Position numbers and translations under genes: made by a program. Under the pieces are notes generated by a model. That model was not told where the DNA came from. It made no database searches and was given only the letters and a program-made list of their open reading frames with translations. This document shows positions 18,950-28,008 of a stretch of 64,000 nucleotides of DNA, piece by piece. The number at the start of each line of letters is the position of its first letter. The first letter of the stretch is position 1. The stretch comes from an uncultured Oscillospiraceae bacterium (lineage in GTDB: Bacteria; Bacillota; Clostridia; Oscillospirales; Oscillospiraceae): positions 18,214 to 82,213 of the forward strand of contig CATLFX010000006.1 of the NCBI GenBank assembly GCA_949935795.1, written 5' to 3'.

Positions 18950-20473
18950 ATGGTTTGCAATGTGACCTCCCTGGGGCTGAACGGGGTGGCGGGCTATCCA
19001 GTGACCGCCGAGTGCGCCCTGTCCGGGGGCCTGCCCGCTTTCGACGTGGTGGGCCTGCCCGACGCCGCCGTCAAGGAGGCCCGGGAGCGGGTGCGCTCGG
19101 CCATCAAGTCCAGCGGGTTTGACTTCCCCGTCTCCCGCATCACGGTGAACCTGGCCCCCGCCGACCGGCGCAAGGCGGGCACGGTGTACGACCTGCCCAT
19201 CCTGGTGGGCATTTTGGCCGCTGGGAGTCAGCTTTCCCTGAAAGAGGAGAAAAATTCCGCTTTTATTGGAGAGCTGTCCCTGGACGGGCGGCTGAGGCCG
19301 GTGTCCGGGGTACTGCCCATGGCGCTGGCGGCCCAGCGGGCGGGCATACGCCGCCTGTTCGTCCCCGCCGACAACGCCCCCGAGGCCACTTTGGCCGACG
19401 GGCTGGAAGTTCTCCCAGTCCGCACGGTGGAGGAGCTGGCCCGGCACCTGTCCGGGGAGCGGCCCATCTCCCCCGCCCCGGCGTGGCGGGACGACCTGCC
19501 CCCCGTCCAGGGGCCGGATTTCAGCGAGGTAAAGGGTCAGGAGCAGGCCAAACGGGCGCTGGAGGTGGCCGCCGCGGGAGGGCATCATGTGCTCATGTCG
19601 GGCAGTCCCGGCTCGGGCAAGTCCATGATGGCCAAGCGCCTGCCCTCCATCCTGCCCGACATGACCCGCTCGGAGGCCCTAGCCTGTACGGAAATCTACT
19701 CCGTCATGGGCCTGACCTCCAAGGAACACCCCATGGTGCGCCGCCGCCCCTTCCGCTCCCCCCATCACACCATCTCCGCCGCCGGGATGACAGGGGGCGG
19801 GTCCAATCCCCGGCCCGGAGAGATTTCCCTGGCCCACAACGGAGTTCTGTTTTTAGACGAGCTTCCCGAATTTCACTCCGACGTTTTAGAGGTCCTGCGC
19901 CAGCCCCTGGAGGACGGCCAGACCCAGATTTCCCGTGTGTCCGGCTCGGTGACCTACCCCAGCCGCTTTATGCTGGTGTGCGCCATGAACCCCTGCAAGT
20001 GCGGGTGGTACGGCCACCCCTCGGGGCGGTGCACCTGCACGGAACAGGCGGTGCGGCGGTACTTATCCCGGCTGTCCGGCCCCATGCTGGACCGCATCGA
20101 CATCTGCGTGGACGTGCCCTCCCTGGATTACGACGAGCTGTCCGGCAGCGCCCCGCCCGCGGAGAGCTCCGCCGCCATCCGGGCCCGGGTCAACGCCGCC
20201 CGGGCCATCCAGGTCGCCCGGTACGGCCCCGACGGTCCCGCCTGCAACGCCCAGATGGGACCCCGGGAGCTGCGGGACTACTGCAAGCTGGACCAGTCCT
20301 GCCAGCAGCTCATCCGGGGAGCTTACGACCGGCTGGGCCTCACCGCCCGGGGATACGACCGCATTCTGCGGGTGGCCCGGACCATCGCCGACCTGGACGG
20401 GGCGGAGGACATCGCGGCGCACCATCTGGCGGAAGCGCTGCAGTACCGTCCTCCAGAGCATTTGAGAGCATAA
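18950..20473 (+). CDS. comM: YifB-family Mg-chelatase-like AAA+ ATPase (ComM-like)
   Basis: A 507-aa protein with the full YifB/ComM layout: N-terminal Lon-S5-like (ChlI) domain at about 20-145, AAA+ module at about 185-395 with Walker A GSPGSGKS near 218 and Walker B VLFLDELPEF near 302, a zinc-like Cys cluster (CKCGWYGHPSGRCTC) near 345, and the Mg_chelatase_C helical domain at the end. In naturally competent bacteria ComM is a hexameric helicase that promotes branch migration during recombination of incoming DNA. Whether this organism is competent is unknown. AAAGGAGG lies 9 bases before the ATG. Confidence 0.93.
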   Translation: MVCNVTSLGLNGVAGYPVTAECALSGGLPAFDVVGLPDAAVKEARERVRSAIKSSGFDFPVSRITVNLAPADRRKAGTVYDLPILVGILAAGSQLSLKEEKNSAFIGELSLDGRLRPVSGVLPMALAAQRAGIRRLFVPADNAPEATLADGLEVLPVRTVEELARHLSGERPISPAPAWRDDLPPVQGPDFSEVKGQEQAKRALEVAAAGGHHVLMSGSPGSGKSMMAKRLPSILPDMTRSEALACTEIYSVMGLTSKEHPMVRRRPFRSPHHTISAAGMTGGGSNPRPGEISLAHNGVLFLDELPEFHSDVLEVLRQPLEDGQTQISRVSGSVTYPSRFMLVCAMNPCKCGWYGHPSGRCTCTEQAVRRYLSRLSGPMLDRIDICVDVPSLDYDELSGSAPPAESSAAIRARVNAARAIQVARYGPDGPACNAQMGPRELRDYCKLDQSCQQLIRGAYDRLGLTARGYDRILRVARTIADLDGAEDIAAHHLAEALQYRPPEHLRA

Positions 20474-20477
20474 AGGA

Positions 20478-20509
20478 AACCCGCCCCCAGCTGGGGGCGG
20501 GTTGTTTTT
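20478..20509. terminator. Terminator between comM and yesL-like gene
   Basis: AACCCGCCCCCAG and CTGGGGGCGGGTT form a near perfect 13-bp stem followed by GTTTTT. It can end both convergent transcripts. Confidence 0.85.
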
Positions 20510-20513
20510 CAGC

Positions 20514-21212
20514 CTAGCCGTCCGTCTCCTCTTCCAGGTGGAACACGTGCTTTTCCAGCCCCGGCCAGGCGGCAAAGCAGGCGGCCAGCCAGAAGAGGGA
20601 AAACCCGATGGACGCCAGCACAAAAGTGGAATAGGGGTAGGCCAGCAGGTAGGCGGCGGTCAGCGCCGCCAAAAAGGCCAGCGCCGCCAGGTGCTGGGGC
20701 ATACGCACCAGCACCAGCAGCAGGGCGCTGCGGATGGACTCCCCCAGCCCCAGCTCGGAGAACTCCAGCAGGGGGAACAGGGAGAACAGGGACATGACCA
20801 CCACCCCCATCAGCACCAGCAGCACCAGCGCCGGAGCGGCCCAGATCCCATTGTCCGCCATGCTCCGGCCATAGGCTGCGGCGGCAAAGCCGCTGCCCGC
20901 CAGCAGCAGGGCCATCACCGCCCCCGCCGCCATGGTCCGCCAGAAGCCCGTCCGGAAGGCCGACCACCAGTCGGGCCACAGGTCCAGGGGCTTTCCCCGC
21001 AGCAGGAGAACGCACACCCGGGTGAGGGCTTTCAGCGCGGCGGGTATGGTGACCAGGGGCAGGCAGAACAGGCAAAATAGAACGTTGGCCTTCACCAGCG
21101 TCCACCAGTGCCAGCGCAGGATATCCCACAGCAGCCTCAGCCCTTTTGGGCGGGGCCCGGACGGGCCCTCTCCCCGGCCGTTTCCCTCATACAGCGCCTG
21201 ATACCACCCCAT
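20514..21212 (-). CDS. YesL-family membrane protein (DUF624)
   Basis: A 232-aa membrane protein with the DUF624 start GLRLLWDILRWHWWTLVKAN followed by hydrophobic segments near 45-65, 100-120, 128-155 and 180-210. YesL proteins are found almost only in Firmicutes carbohydrate loci beside ABC importers and YesMN sensors, as in the B. subtilis rhamnogalacturonan cluster; the molecular role is unknown. It is the last gene of the uronide uptake operon, 24 bases after the heparinase-like gene. Confidence 0.85.
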   Translation of the reverse strand: MGWYQALYEGNGRGEGPSGPRPKGLRLLWDILRWHWWTLVKANVLFCLFCLPLVTIPAALKALTRVCVLLLRGKPLDLWPDWWSAFRTGFWRTMAAGAVMALLLAGSGFAAAAYGRSMADNGIWAAPALVLLVLMGVVVMSLFSLFPLLEFSELGLGESIRSALLLVLVRMPQHLAALAFLAALTAAYLLAYPYSTFVLASIGFSLFWLAACFAAWPGLEKHVFHLEEETDG

Positions 21213-21236
21213 AGGGCTCCCCTCCTGTCATCTGTG

Positions 21237-23246
21237 TCAGCGGGCCAGCACCGTGCCGATCTCCTCGCCGGCGGCCTCGTCGAATACCTCCACCCCGCCG
21301 AAGCCGCAGCAACCCCCGGCGTTGAAGGTGTCGGTGGGGCTGGCGTACTCCATGTGGGAGACAACCACCACCCAGCTCCGCTCTCCCTTGCGGATGCGCA
21401 GGGCCTCAATCTCCCGGTCCTCAAATTGGATGCCCTTGAAGTTGGAGGTCACCGGCAGCTTCTCCACGCACAGCGGCTCCGGCTCTCCCGTCCGGTCCAG
21501 GGCAATCACGGTGAGCACGCTGGCAAAGCCCTCTCCCTGGACCGCCGTCTCCAGCACGGGACCCTCCGCCGCGTGGTTGTAGTGCCGGGCCACCCGCCCC
21601 GTTTTCAGCTCAGTGGCCACCGGAACAGAGGATAGCAGCCGCAGACGGGCGGTGCAGGACCGCCCCTCCCAGACAAATCCGCCCTCCTGGGCGGCCAGCG
21701 TCCCGGTCTCCCCCCAGTGGAAGAACTGGCGGTAGGTGTGGGGCCCTCCGGCATAGAACTCGTCCACGGCGATCATCACGTCAGGCTTCAGGAAAATGAG
21801 CCGACGGTTGACGAACACCCCCTGCTCATACCAGCCCAGGTGCCCCCCCTCGGCGTAGCCGTACCGGCCGCCGCTGTAAAAGACCCGGTTCACCGCCCGG
21901 CTGAGGTGTCCGCACTCCCAGCTGTCCTTGCAGTCGTAGAGGGGAACGCCCTCCACCGCCACCGTGTTGTGGCCGGACACATCCTTGAACTCCCGGCGGT
22001 CAGGGCCGAACACGTAGGTGTACCGCCCGCTGTCCGTGAGCACGTCCTCCCCAAAGGCGGACAGGTCGAAGTGGAGCTGGTCGGAGTGGCCGTGGCCCGC
22101 CCCCAGCAGGCCGCAGTGGAAGCGGACCCAGGCGTCCTCCGGCCCCCAGCCGGACCGGAATACATAGTTGCCGCTGTCCGTCAGGGCAAAGTCGGTCTGG
22201 GCGGGGGCCTGGGCGGGCATGGCCTCGTACCGCCCCGCTTCCCCGGCCCCCAGCTCCCAGGCGCTGTCCAGGTCCAGCCTGGGGTAGCCGGCGGATTTCA
22301 GCGCCCCGTCCTGGAAGATGGCCGCGGCCAGGGTCACCAGGTCCCGCTGGTCGATGTCGTCGCTGTCCCCCATCATGGGCTCCCCGCCGCCCGGCTTCTG
22401 CCAGGCCAGCGCCGTACGGGCCATGGCGTGGACCGCCTCTTCCATGCCCTGGGGCAGCTCCTCCCCCCGGCGGCGGGCCAGCAGCACCACGTCCAGATAG
22501 CACCGCATGACCTCGTTGTGGTACATGGGGGACTGCTCCCAGTGGACCCCGTCCGGGTAGACCTGGATGCGGCGGTTCCGCTCCAGCCGCTTCAGGGCGG
22601 TAGCCCGGTACTGGGCCGTCCTCTCGCTGACGGGCAGGTGGCACCCGGCCACGTACAGCCCGTGGTTGGCCAGCACCCCCCAGTTGCTCATCAGGTTGAA
22701 GGTGTTCCACACCTCCATAATGTACTCGGCGTGGTCGGTGAGGGACCAGATGAATTTGTCCATCACCGCCTCCGTGATATAGGGGCTGCCCTCGAAGTAC
22801 CGCATGGCCTTGCACCAGTTCTCCATGCGGATGCCCGCCTCGATGGACCGCCACGCCGGCGCGCAGGCGGGGTCGTCCCGGCGTACCGTGTCCACCCAGT
22901 GGACCAGCTGCTCCGCGAAGGCCTTGGCGTACTTTTCGTCTCCCGTCACGGCGTAGGCCTGGCCCAGGCAGGGCCAGAACCGCATCCGGTTAAAGGCGTA
23001 GATGAATTCCGGGTCGTTTCCAGGCTGGCGCAGCCAGTCGATGGGGCCGTCGAACACCTCGGGGACGTGGGTCTGCTCCATATCCCAGCGCAGCTGGAAC
23101 ACGAACTTGTTCTCCGCCGCCAGGTCCGCCGTGCGCAGCACCGTGTCCAGCTCCTCCCGGCAGTTGGTGCGGACATATTCCGCCGCCGCGTCCCTGTCGT
23201 CGAAAAAGGTGCGGCGGTTCTGGTCAAAAAACAGCTTTGGGTCCAT
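21237..23246 (-). CDS. Heparinase II/III-family protein (polysaccharide/oligo-uronide lyase)
   Basis: A 669-aa protein. Residues about 60-330 form the alpha/alpha toroid with NWGVLANHGLY (active-site Asn/His/Tyr region) and HWEQSPMYHNEV; from about 345 the beta-sandwich begins with YVFRSGW and the family signature HGHSDQLHFDLSAFG. There is no signal peptide, so it acts inside the cell on imported oligosaccharides. Family members cleave uronic-acid-containing glycans by beta-elimination, leaving an unsaturated uronyl end, which is the substrate of the GH88 enzyme encoded just upstream. Which glycan (heparin/heparan, hyaluronan, alginate or other) cannot be decided. ATG is preceded by AAGGAGGGG. 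Confidence 0.85.
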   Translation of the reverse strand: MDPKLFFDQNRRTFFDDRDAAAEYVRTNCREELDTVLRTADLAAENKFVFQLRWDMEQTHVPEVFDGPIDWLRQPGNDPEFIYAFNRMRFWPCLGQAYAVTGDEKYAKAFAEQLVHWVDTVRRDDPACAPAWRSIEAGIRMENWCKAMRYFEGSPYITEAVMDKFIWSLTDHAEYIMEVWNTFNLMSNWGVLANHGLYVAGCHLPVSERTAQYRATALKRLERNRRIQVYPDGVHWEQSPMYHNEVMRCYLDVVLLARRRGEELPQGMEEAVHAMARTALAWQKPGGGEPMMGDSDDIDQRDLVTLAAAIFQDGALKSAGYPRLDLDSAWELGAGEAGRYEAMPAQAPAQTDFALTDSGNYVFRSGWGPEDAWVRFHCGLLGAGHGHSDQLHFDLSAFGEDVLTDSGRYTYVFGPDRREFKDVSGHNTVAVEGVPLYDCKDSWECGHLSRAVNRVFYSGGRYGYAEGGHLGWYEQGVFVNRRLIFLKPDVMIAVDEFYAGGPHTYRQFFHWGETGTLAAQEGGFVWEGRSCTARLRLLSSVPVATELKTGRVARHYNHAAEGPVLETAVQGEGFASVLTVIALDRTGEPEPLCVEKLPVTSNFKGIQFEDREIEALRIRKGERSWVVVVSHMEYASPTDTFNAGGCCGFGGVEVFDEAAGEEIGTVLAR

Positions 23247-23273
23247 GAAAACCCCTCCTTATCTCGTTGCCGG

Positions 23274-24428
23274 TCACCAGTAGGGGTCCCAGTCCCCGGC
23301 CAGCCGGGTGAGGGCCTCCATGTAGTAGAAGTCGCCCCAGGAGGTGCACTCGTCCACCCCCTCGGGGAAGCAGGTGTTGTAAGGGCTCTTCTTGCTGTAG
23401 GTGCCGTGGAGGATCAGGCCCGCGCCCTCCACGGGGGTCTCCACGGCGTAGTCGGCCGCCAGACTGCCCACCATCTCCCGGGCCAGCTTCTCGTACCGGG
23501 CGGTCTCCCCGGCGGGCAGGACCCGGACCGCCTCCAGCAGGCCGCAGGCCACGATGGCCGCGGAGGAGGAGTCCCTGGGCTCGCCGCTGTCCGGCTGGAA
23601 GAGCATGTCCCAGCAGGGGACCAGGTCCTCGGGCAGGCGGGTGAGGTAGAAGTCCAGCGCCCGCTTGAAGGCGTCCAGCGCGGCGGGGTCCTGGGTGTAC
23701 CGCCAGCTCAGGATGGAGCCGTACACCGCCCAGGCCTGGCCCCGGGCCCAGAAGCTGTCGTCCTTATAGCCCTGGCAGGTGCGGCCATGGCTGGGGGTGC
23801 CGTCCTTGTTCATGTAGAAGGTGTGGAAGGTGGAGCCGTCGGGCCGGAAAGAGTTTGCCATGCAGGTGGCGGTGTGTTTTTTCGCGATATCGGCGTATTT
23901 CCCGTCCCCCGTCTCGTTGCTGGCCCAGTACAGCAGGGGCAGGTTCAGCAGGCAGTCGATGATGAAGCGGTAGTTGACGGGCGAACCCATCCGGCCCCAG
24001 GCCTGGATGAACTCCCCCTTGGGCTGGAAGCGGCTGATGAGCTGGTCCGCCGCCAGGATGGCGGCCTCCCGGGCCTTCTGGTCCCCGGTGAGCTTGTACG
24101 CCGCCACACAGGCGGGGGTGTACAAAAAGCCCATGTCGTGGTGGGCCACCTTCACCTTCCGGCGGATGCGCCGGTCAAAGCTGTCCGCCAGGGTCAGCCC
24201 CGCCTCCCGGAACGCCTGGTCATGGGTGCGCTCATAGGCCAGCCAGATCTCCCCCGGCCAAAAGCCGCAGGTCCACTGGTCGTTCCTGCAGGTGGGATAG
24301 ATATTGTTCACGCTGGAGTGGTTCTGGCACCTTTTGGTGTACTTGGGCAGGTTGAGCCGCACCTGCTCCACGGCGCGGTCCAGCGCGGCCTGGACACGCT
24401 CGTTGGTGATGGGAAGGGGTCTGCTCAT
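23274..24428 (-). CDS. GH88 unsaturated glucuronyl hydrolase
   Basis: A 384-aa glycoside hydrolase family 88 enzyme, the usual length. The alpha6/alpha6 barrel carries the two conserved aspartates: D98 in HHDMGF and D158 in FIIDCL, matching the catalytic pair of the characterised unsaturated glucuronyl hydrolases; DSSSAAIVACGLLE near 288 is also typical. It hydrates the double bond of unsaturated uronyl oligosaccharides, releasing 4-deoxy-5-keto-uronate. There is no signal peptide. It lies between the ABC permease genes and the lyase gene in one operon, so it processes what they import and cut. Confidence 0.93.
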   Translation of the reverse strand: MSRPLPITNERVQAALDRAVEQVRLNLPKYTKRCQNHSSVNNIYPTCRNDQWTCGFWPGEIWLAYERTHDQAFREAGLTLADSFDRRIRRKVKVAHHDMGFLYTPACVAAYKLTGDQKAREAAILAADQLISRFQPKGEFIQAWGRMGSPVNYRFIIDCLLNLPLLYWASNETGDGKYADIAKKHTATCMANSFRPDGSTFHTFYMNKDGTPSHGRTCQGYKDDSFWARGQAWAVYGSILSWRYTQDPAALDAFKRALDFYLTRLPEDLVPCWDMLFQPDSGEPRDSSSAAIVACGLLEAVRVLPAGETARYEKLAREMVGSLAADYAVETPVEGAGLILHGTYSKKSPYNTCFPEGVDECTSWGDFYYMEALTRLAGDWDPYW

Positions 24429-24518
24429 GGAAAGGACACCTCTTTCTCACAGTATAGCAATTGCCAAGGGACGGGGGAGATACCCGCCCCTTGGCAACAG
24501 GCAGTGTATAAGTCGATT

Positions 24519-25352
24519 TTACCCTTTCAGGCCGCTGCTGGCAATACCCTGGACGAAGTATTTTTGCAGCGCCAGGAACACGATGAGCACCGGGATCAGC
24601 GCCACCACCGACGCGGCCATGATGAGGCCGTACTCGGCGGAATACTGGCCGATGAACATACGCAGTCCCAGCTGGAGGGTCTTCTTGGACTCGGTGTGCA
24701 AGTAGAGCAGGGGGCCCAGGAAGTCGTTCCAGGTGTTGACGAAGGTGAAGATGGTCAGCGTGGCCAGGCTGGGCTTGGACAGGGGCAGCATGATCCGCCG
24801 CCAGATGCCGTACTCGCTGAGGCCGTCGATGCGGGCCGCCTCGCACAGCTCGTCGGGTATGCCGTCATAGAACTGCTTCATCAGGAACACGCCGAAGGCG
24901 GAGAACGCCTGGAGGCAGACCATGGCGAGGAGCTTGTCATTGAGGCCCATGCCGCTCATCATCAGGAACTGGGGCACCATGTACACCTGCCAGGGCATGG
25001 CGATGGTGGCGATGTAGCCCAAAAACAGCAGGTTGCGGCCCTTGAAACGGAGCTTGGCGAAGGCGTAGGCCGCGAAACTGGAGGTGAGCAGCTGGAGCAG
25101 GGTGACCACCACCGTCAAAATGGCGGTGTTGCTGATGAACTTCATCAGGGGGATCTTGGTCCAGATGTTCACGTAGTTCTGCCACTGGGGCTCGGCGGGG
25201 ATCCACTGCATGGGCCAGGCGAACACGTCCTTGTTCAGCTTCAGCGACGCGGACAGCATCCAGGCGAAGGGGATGATGGTGAGGATGGACAGCAGAATCA
25301 AAATCACATACACGGCGACCTTTCCGCCGGTGATGCCGGACTTCTCTTTCAT
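24519..25352 (-). CDS. Carbohydrate ABC transporter permease (MalG type)
   Basis: A 277-aa inner-membrane permease with six hydrophobic segments. The EAA loop that contacts the ATPase is ELCEAARIDGLSEYGIWRRI near 190-210, followed by LPLSKP. It belongs to the CUT1 group (MalG/UgpE). It pairs with the MalF-type permease encoded 16 bases upstream. No ATPase gene is in the window; CUT1 importers often share a genome-encoded MsmK-type ATPase. AAGGGAGGGG precedes the ATG. Confidence 0.95.
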   Translation of the reverse strand: MKEKSGITGGKVAVYVILILLSILTIIPFAWMLSASLKLNKDVFAWPMQWIPAEPQWQNYVNIWTKIPLMKFISNTAILTVVVTLLQLLTSSFAAYAFAKLRFKGRNLLFLGYIATIAMPWQVYMVPQFLMMSGMGLNDKLLAMVCLQAFSAFGVFLMKQFYDGIPDELCEAARIDGLSEYGIWRRIMLPLSKPSLATLTIFTFVNTWNDFLGPLLYLHTESKKTLQLGLRMFIGQYSAEYGLIMAASVVALIPVLIVFLALQKYFVQGIASSGLKG

Positions 25353-25368
25353 ATGCGCTCCCCCTCCC

Positions 25369-26304
25369 TTATTCGTTCATGGACTTCTCGCCCCGGAACT
25401 GGATCAGCGTGACGATGAGCACCAGGATGAACAGGATCATGGCCATGGCGCTGGCGTAGCCGAAGTTCCGGGAGGTGAAGGCCGCCTCGTAGATGTTGCC
25501 CACCAGGACCCGGGTCTTGCCGCCGGGGCCGAAGTTGGTGATCATCAGGAAGATGTCGTACACCTTGAAGCACTGGATGGTGAGCATCACGGTGACAAAG
25601 AAGGTGGTGGGCCGCAGCTGTGGCATGGTGACGTACCAGAACCGCTGCCAGGGGTTGGCCCCGTCCAGGGCCGCCGCCTCATAGAGGTCCGGGTTGACCC
25701 CCTGGAGGCCCGCCAGGTAGATGATCATGTAGTAGCCCATGAACTTCCAGATGGAGAACAGGATCACGGTGCCCATACAGACGAACCAGTTGGGGTCCGC
25801 CGACCACCGGGGCAGGTTCTCCACCCCCAGGCCGGACAAAATCATGTTGACGGGGCCCATGGAGGGGTTGAACAGCATGTTCCACACGGCGGTGACCGCC
25901 ACCATAGAGGCCACGTAGGGGAAGAACATCATGGTGCGGAAGAAGTTCCGGGCGTGGATCTTCTGGTTGAGCAGGATGGCCAGCCCCAGGGAGGCCGCCA
26001 TGGTCAGGGGCACGGTAATGACGGCGTAGGCGATGGTGTTGAACAGGGCCTGGGTGAATTTGGCGTCCTGGAACAGGTCGGTGAAGTTCTGGAGCCCCAC
26101 GAACTCGATGGGGTTCTTCCAGGAGCCGTCCCAGGACAGGAAGGCCAGGGCGATGGCCATCACCATGGGCACCAGGGTGAACACGGCGAAGCCAATGAAG
26201 TTGGGGGCGATGAAACTGTAGGCCACCAGATTCTTGGCGACTTCCCGCTTTTTCCGGGACCGTATGACGGCCTCAGAGGCCGCCGGAGTCTGGGTCTTTT
26301 GCAT
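25369..26304 (-). CDS. Carbohydrate ABC transporter permease (MalF/UgpA type)
   Basis: A 311-aa permease with a basic N-terminus (SRKKREVAKN), six hydrophobic segments and the EAA loop DLYEAAALDGANPWQRFWYV near 205-225 followed by TMPQLRPT. It is the first permease of the CUT1 importer for oligo-uronides, placed 93 bases behind the binding-protein gene with a stem-loop in between. AGAGGAGG precedes the ATG. Confidence 0.95.
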   Translation of the reverse strand: MQKTQTPAASEAVIRSRKKREVAKNLVAYSFIAPNFIGFAVFTLVPMVMAIALAFLSWDGSWKNPIEFVGLQNFTDLFQDAKFTQALFNTIAYAVITVPLTMAASLGLAILLNQKIHARNFFRTMMFFPYVASMVAVTAVWNMLFNPSMGPVNMILSGLGVENLPRWSADPNWFVCMGTVILFSIWKFMGYYMIIYLAGLQGVNPDLYEAAALDGANPWQRFWYVTMPQLRPTTFFVTVMLTIQCFKVYDIFLMITNFGPGGKTRVLVGNIYEAAFTSRNFGYASAMAMILFILVLIVTLIQFRGEKSMNE

Positions 26305-26336
26305 GGAATCCTCCTCTCTAGTCAGTCAAAACGCAA

Positions 26337-26366
26337 GCCGGCGGAGCGGAACTCCGCCCCGCCAGC
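26337..26366 (-). promoter_or_regulatory. Stem-loop between binding-protein and permease genes
   Basis: On the minus strand GCTGGCGGGGCGGA and TCCGCTCCGCCGGC form a long imperfect GC stem right behind the binding-protein stop codon, followed by TTGCGTTTT. Such intra-operon hairpins commonly stabilise or partly terminate the message so that the binding protein is made in excess over the permeases; here that is inferred from position. Confidence 0.5.
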
Positions 26367-26397
26367 TTTGATTGGTCTGTGGGAATCCGGTATTCGC

Positions 26398-27738
26398 TTA
26401 GCCCAGCAGAGCGCCGACCTCGTCGTTCATCTTCTGGATGCCCTCGTCGATGGTCATGGCGCCGGTCATGATGCCGTCATGGGCCTCGTTGAGCACGCCC
26501 TCAATGTCGGCGGCCTTGTCGTGCATGGGCATCTCCAGGTAGACCTGGGTGGTGCTCAGGGCTTCCTTGCTGTTCTCGTCGGTGGGGAAGCCGTCCATCT
26601 TGGCCAGCTCATCCAGCACGGCGTCGCTCTTGATGGCGGGGAAGGTGCCGGTCTTGGCGATGATCTCGGCGCCCTTCTCGCCGCCCACGAACTTCACGAA
26701 GTCCAGGGCCGCGGCCTGCTTCTCAGAGGCGGCGTTCACCGCCACGGAGGTGATGGTGCCCAGCGTGGTGCCGGCGGCCACCCCTTCGGGATGGGGATAC
26801 TTCACGATGCCCCAGTTGGTGGCCAGGGACTCGCCGGACTTCACCTTCTCGATCTGGGTGGGGATGAACCAGCTGCCCATGTTCATCATGGCGACCTGGT
26901 TGTTGAAGAACACGCCGGAGTAGTGGGTGGAGGTGGCCTTCAGGGTGCCGTAATCCTGGCAGATGCCGTCGTTCTGCTCGGCCAGGACCCACTCATAGGT
27001 GGACTTCATGAAGTCGTAGTTGCCGTCCACCACGGTGTGCTCGCCGTCCAAAACGGCGAACAGAGAGGGAGCGGAGCGCCAGGTGTGGAAATGGGAGCCG
27101 TACACCTTGTCGGCACCGGTGCCGCTGGTGACCTTGCGGGCCAGCTCGTCATACTGGGCGATGGTCATATCGTTGGTGGGGTAGTCCACGCCGGCGGCGT
27201 CAAACAGGTCCTTGTTGTAGTACACCACCCAGTGGTCGGAGCGGAAGGGCAGGGCGTAGAACTTGCCGTCCACAGTGATCTGCTCGATGGTGCCGCCGTA
27301 CAGGGTGGAGTCGATGCCCTCGCCGCTCAGGTCGGACAGGTAGCCGCCCTTCACCAGGTTGGCGTAGCCGGGGATGTCCTTCACGCACACCACGTCCAGG
27401 TCGGCGTTGCCGGTGAGCTGGGTGATGAGGGCGTTCTGGTAGTCGCTGGAGCCCAGGTCCACCATCTCGATCTTCACGTTGGGATGGTCGGCCACGTAGG
27501 CGTCGATGAGGGGCTGGTAGTAAGTAGTCAGGTTGATGTCCCACACGGCCCACTTCAGGGTGACTTCCTCGTCACCGGCGGGCTCGCTGCCGCCCTCGGG
27601 GGCCTTGCTCTCGGCGGACTGGCTGTTCTCAGGGGCCTGAGAGCTGTCGCCGGTGTCGTTGCCGCCGCAGGCGGCCAGTCCGGCCACCATCAGCAGGGCC
27701 AGCATGAGAGCCATGGCTTTTTTCCACATTTTCTTCAT
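26398..27738 (-). CDS. ABC transporter extracellular sugar-binding lipoprotein
   Basis: A 446-aa CUT1 solute-binding protein. Lipoprotein signal with lipobox LAAC at residues 22-25 (KKMWKKAMALMLALLMVAG before it), a Ser/Glu/Gly linker to about residue 60, then the SBP family 1 fold (AVWDINLTTYYQPLIDAYV; YALPFRSDHWVVYYNKDLF; FFNNQVAMMNMGSWFIP). It captures the oligosaccharide outside the membrane and delivers it to the two permeases. It is the first gene of the operon and diverges from the YesMN genes. A weak promoter candidate is TACCAT (27819-27814) and TAAAAT (27796-27791) on the minus strand, 17 bp apart. Confidence 0.95.
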   Translation of the reverse strand: MKKMWKKAMALMLALLMVAGLAACGGNDTGDSSQAPENSQSAESKAPEGGSEPAGDEEVTLKWAVWDINLTTYYQPLIDAYVADHPNVKIEMVDLGSSDYQNALITQLTGNADLDVVCVKDIPGYANLVKGGYLSDLSGEGIDSTLYGGTIEQITVDGKFYALPFRSDHWVVYYNKDLFDAAGVDYPTNDMTIAQYDELARKVTSGTGADKVYGSHFHTWRSAPSLFAVLDGEHTVVDGNYDFMKSTYEWVLAEQNDGICQDYGTLKATSTHYSGVFFNNQVAMMNMGSWFIPTQIEKVKSGESLATNWGIVKYPHPEGVAAGTTLGTITSVAVNAASEKQAAALDFVKFVGGEKGAEIIAKTGTFPAIKSDAVLDELAKMDGFPTDENSKEALSTTQVYLEMPMHDKAADIEGVLNEAHDGIMTGAMTIDEGIQKMNDEVGALLG

Positions 27739-27945
27739 AAAAGGGCCTCCATTCTATCCAATTTCCCGTCGGAACGGGTTCGCTGGTGATATTTTATGCA
27801 GGAAGCCGGGAAAATGGTATGTAAAATTTTAAGGTGGACCGATATTTTTTCTATGGTTTTTTCCCCGCGCTCCAAAAACATATACTATTTTCAGATTTTC
27901 ATATACTTTTTATGGATTCCAATAAAATCCAATCACTTTTTACGA

Positions 27946-27974
27946 TTGACAACCGGCTGGATTCCACGTAACAT
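27946..27974 (+). promoter_or_regulatory. Promoter of the YesMN-type operon
   Basis: Consensus TTGACA at 27946-27951 and TAACAT at 27969-27974 with a 17-bp spacer. It lies inside the upstream open frame that begins at 27796 and so supports the ATG at 28009 as the real start. Confidence 0.75.
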
Positions 27975-28008
27975 ACCTTATATAAACATACCGGAAGGGG
28001 GCGGAGGT

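Noticed and set aside
27796..28008. Extended N-terminus of the YesM-type kinase
   Set aside because: A consensus promoter at 27946-27974 lies inside it and the ATG at 28009 gives the normal kinase start.
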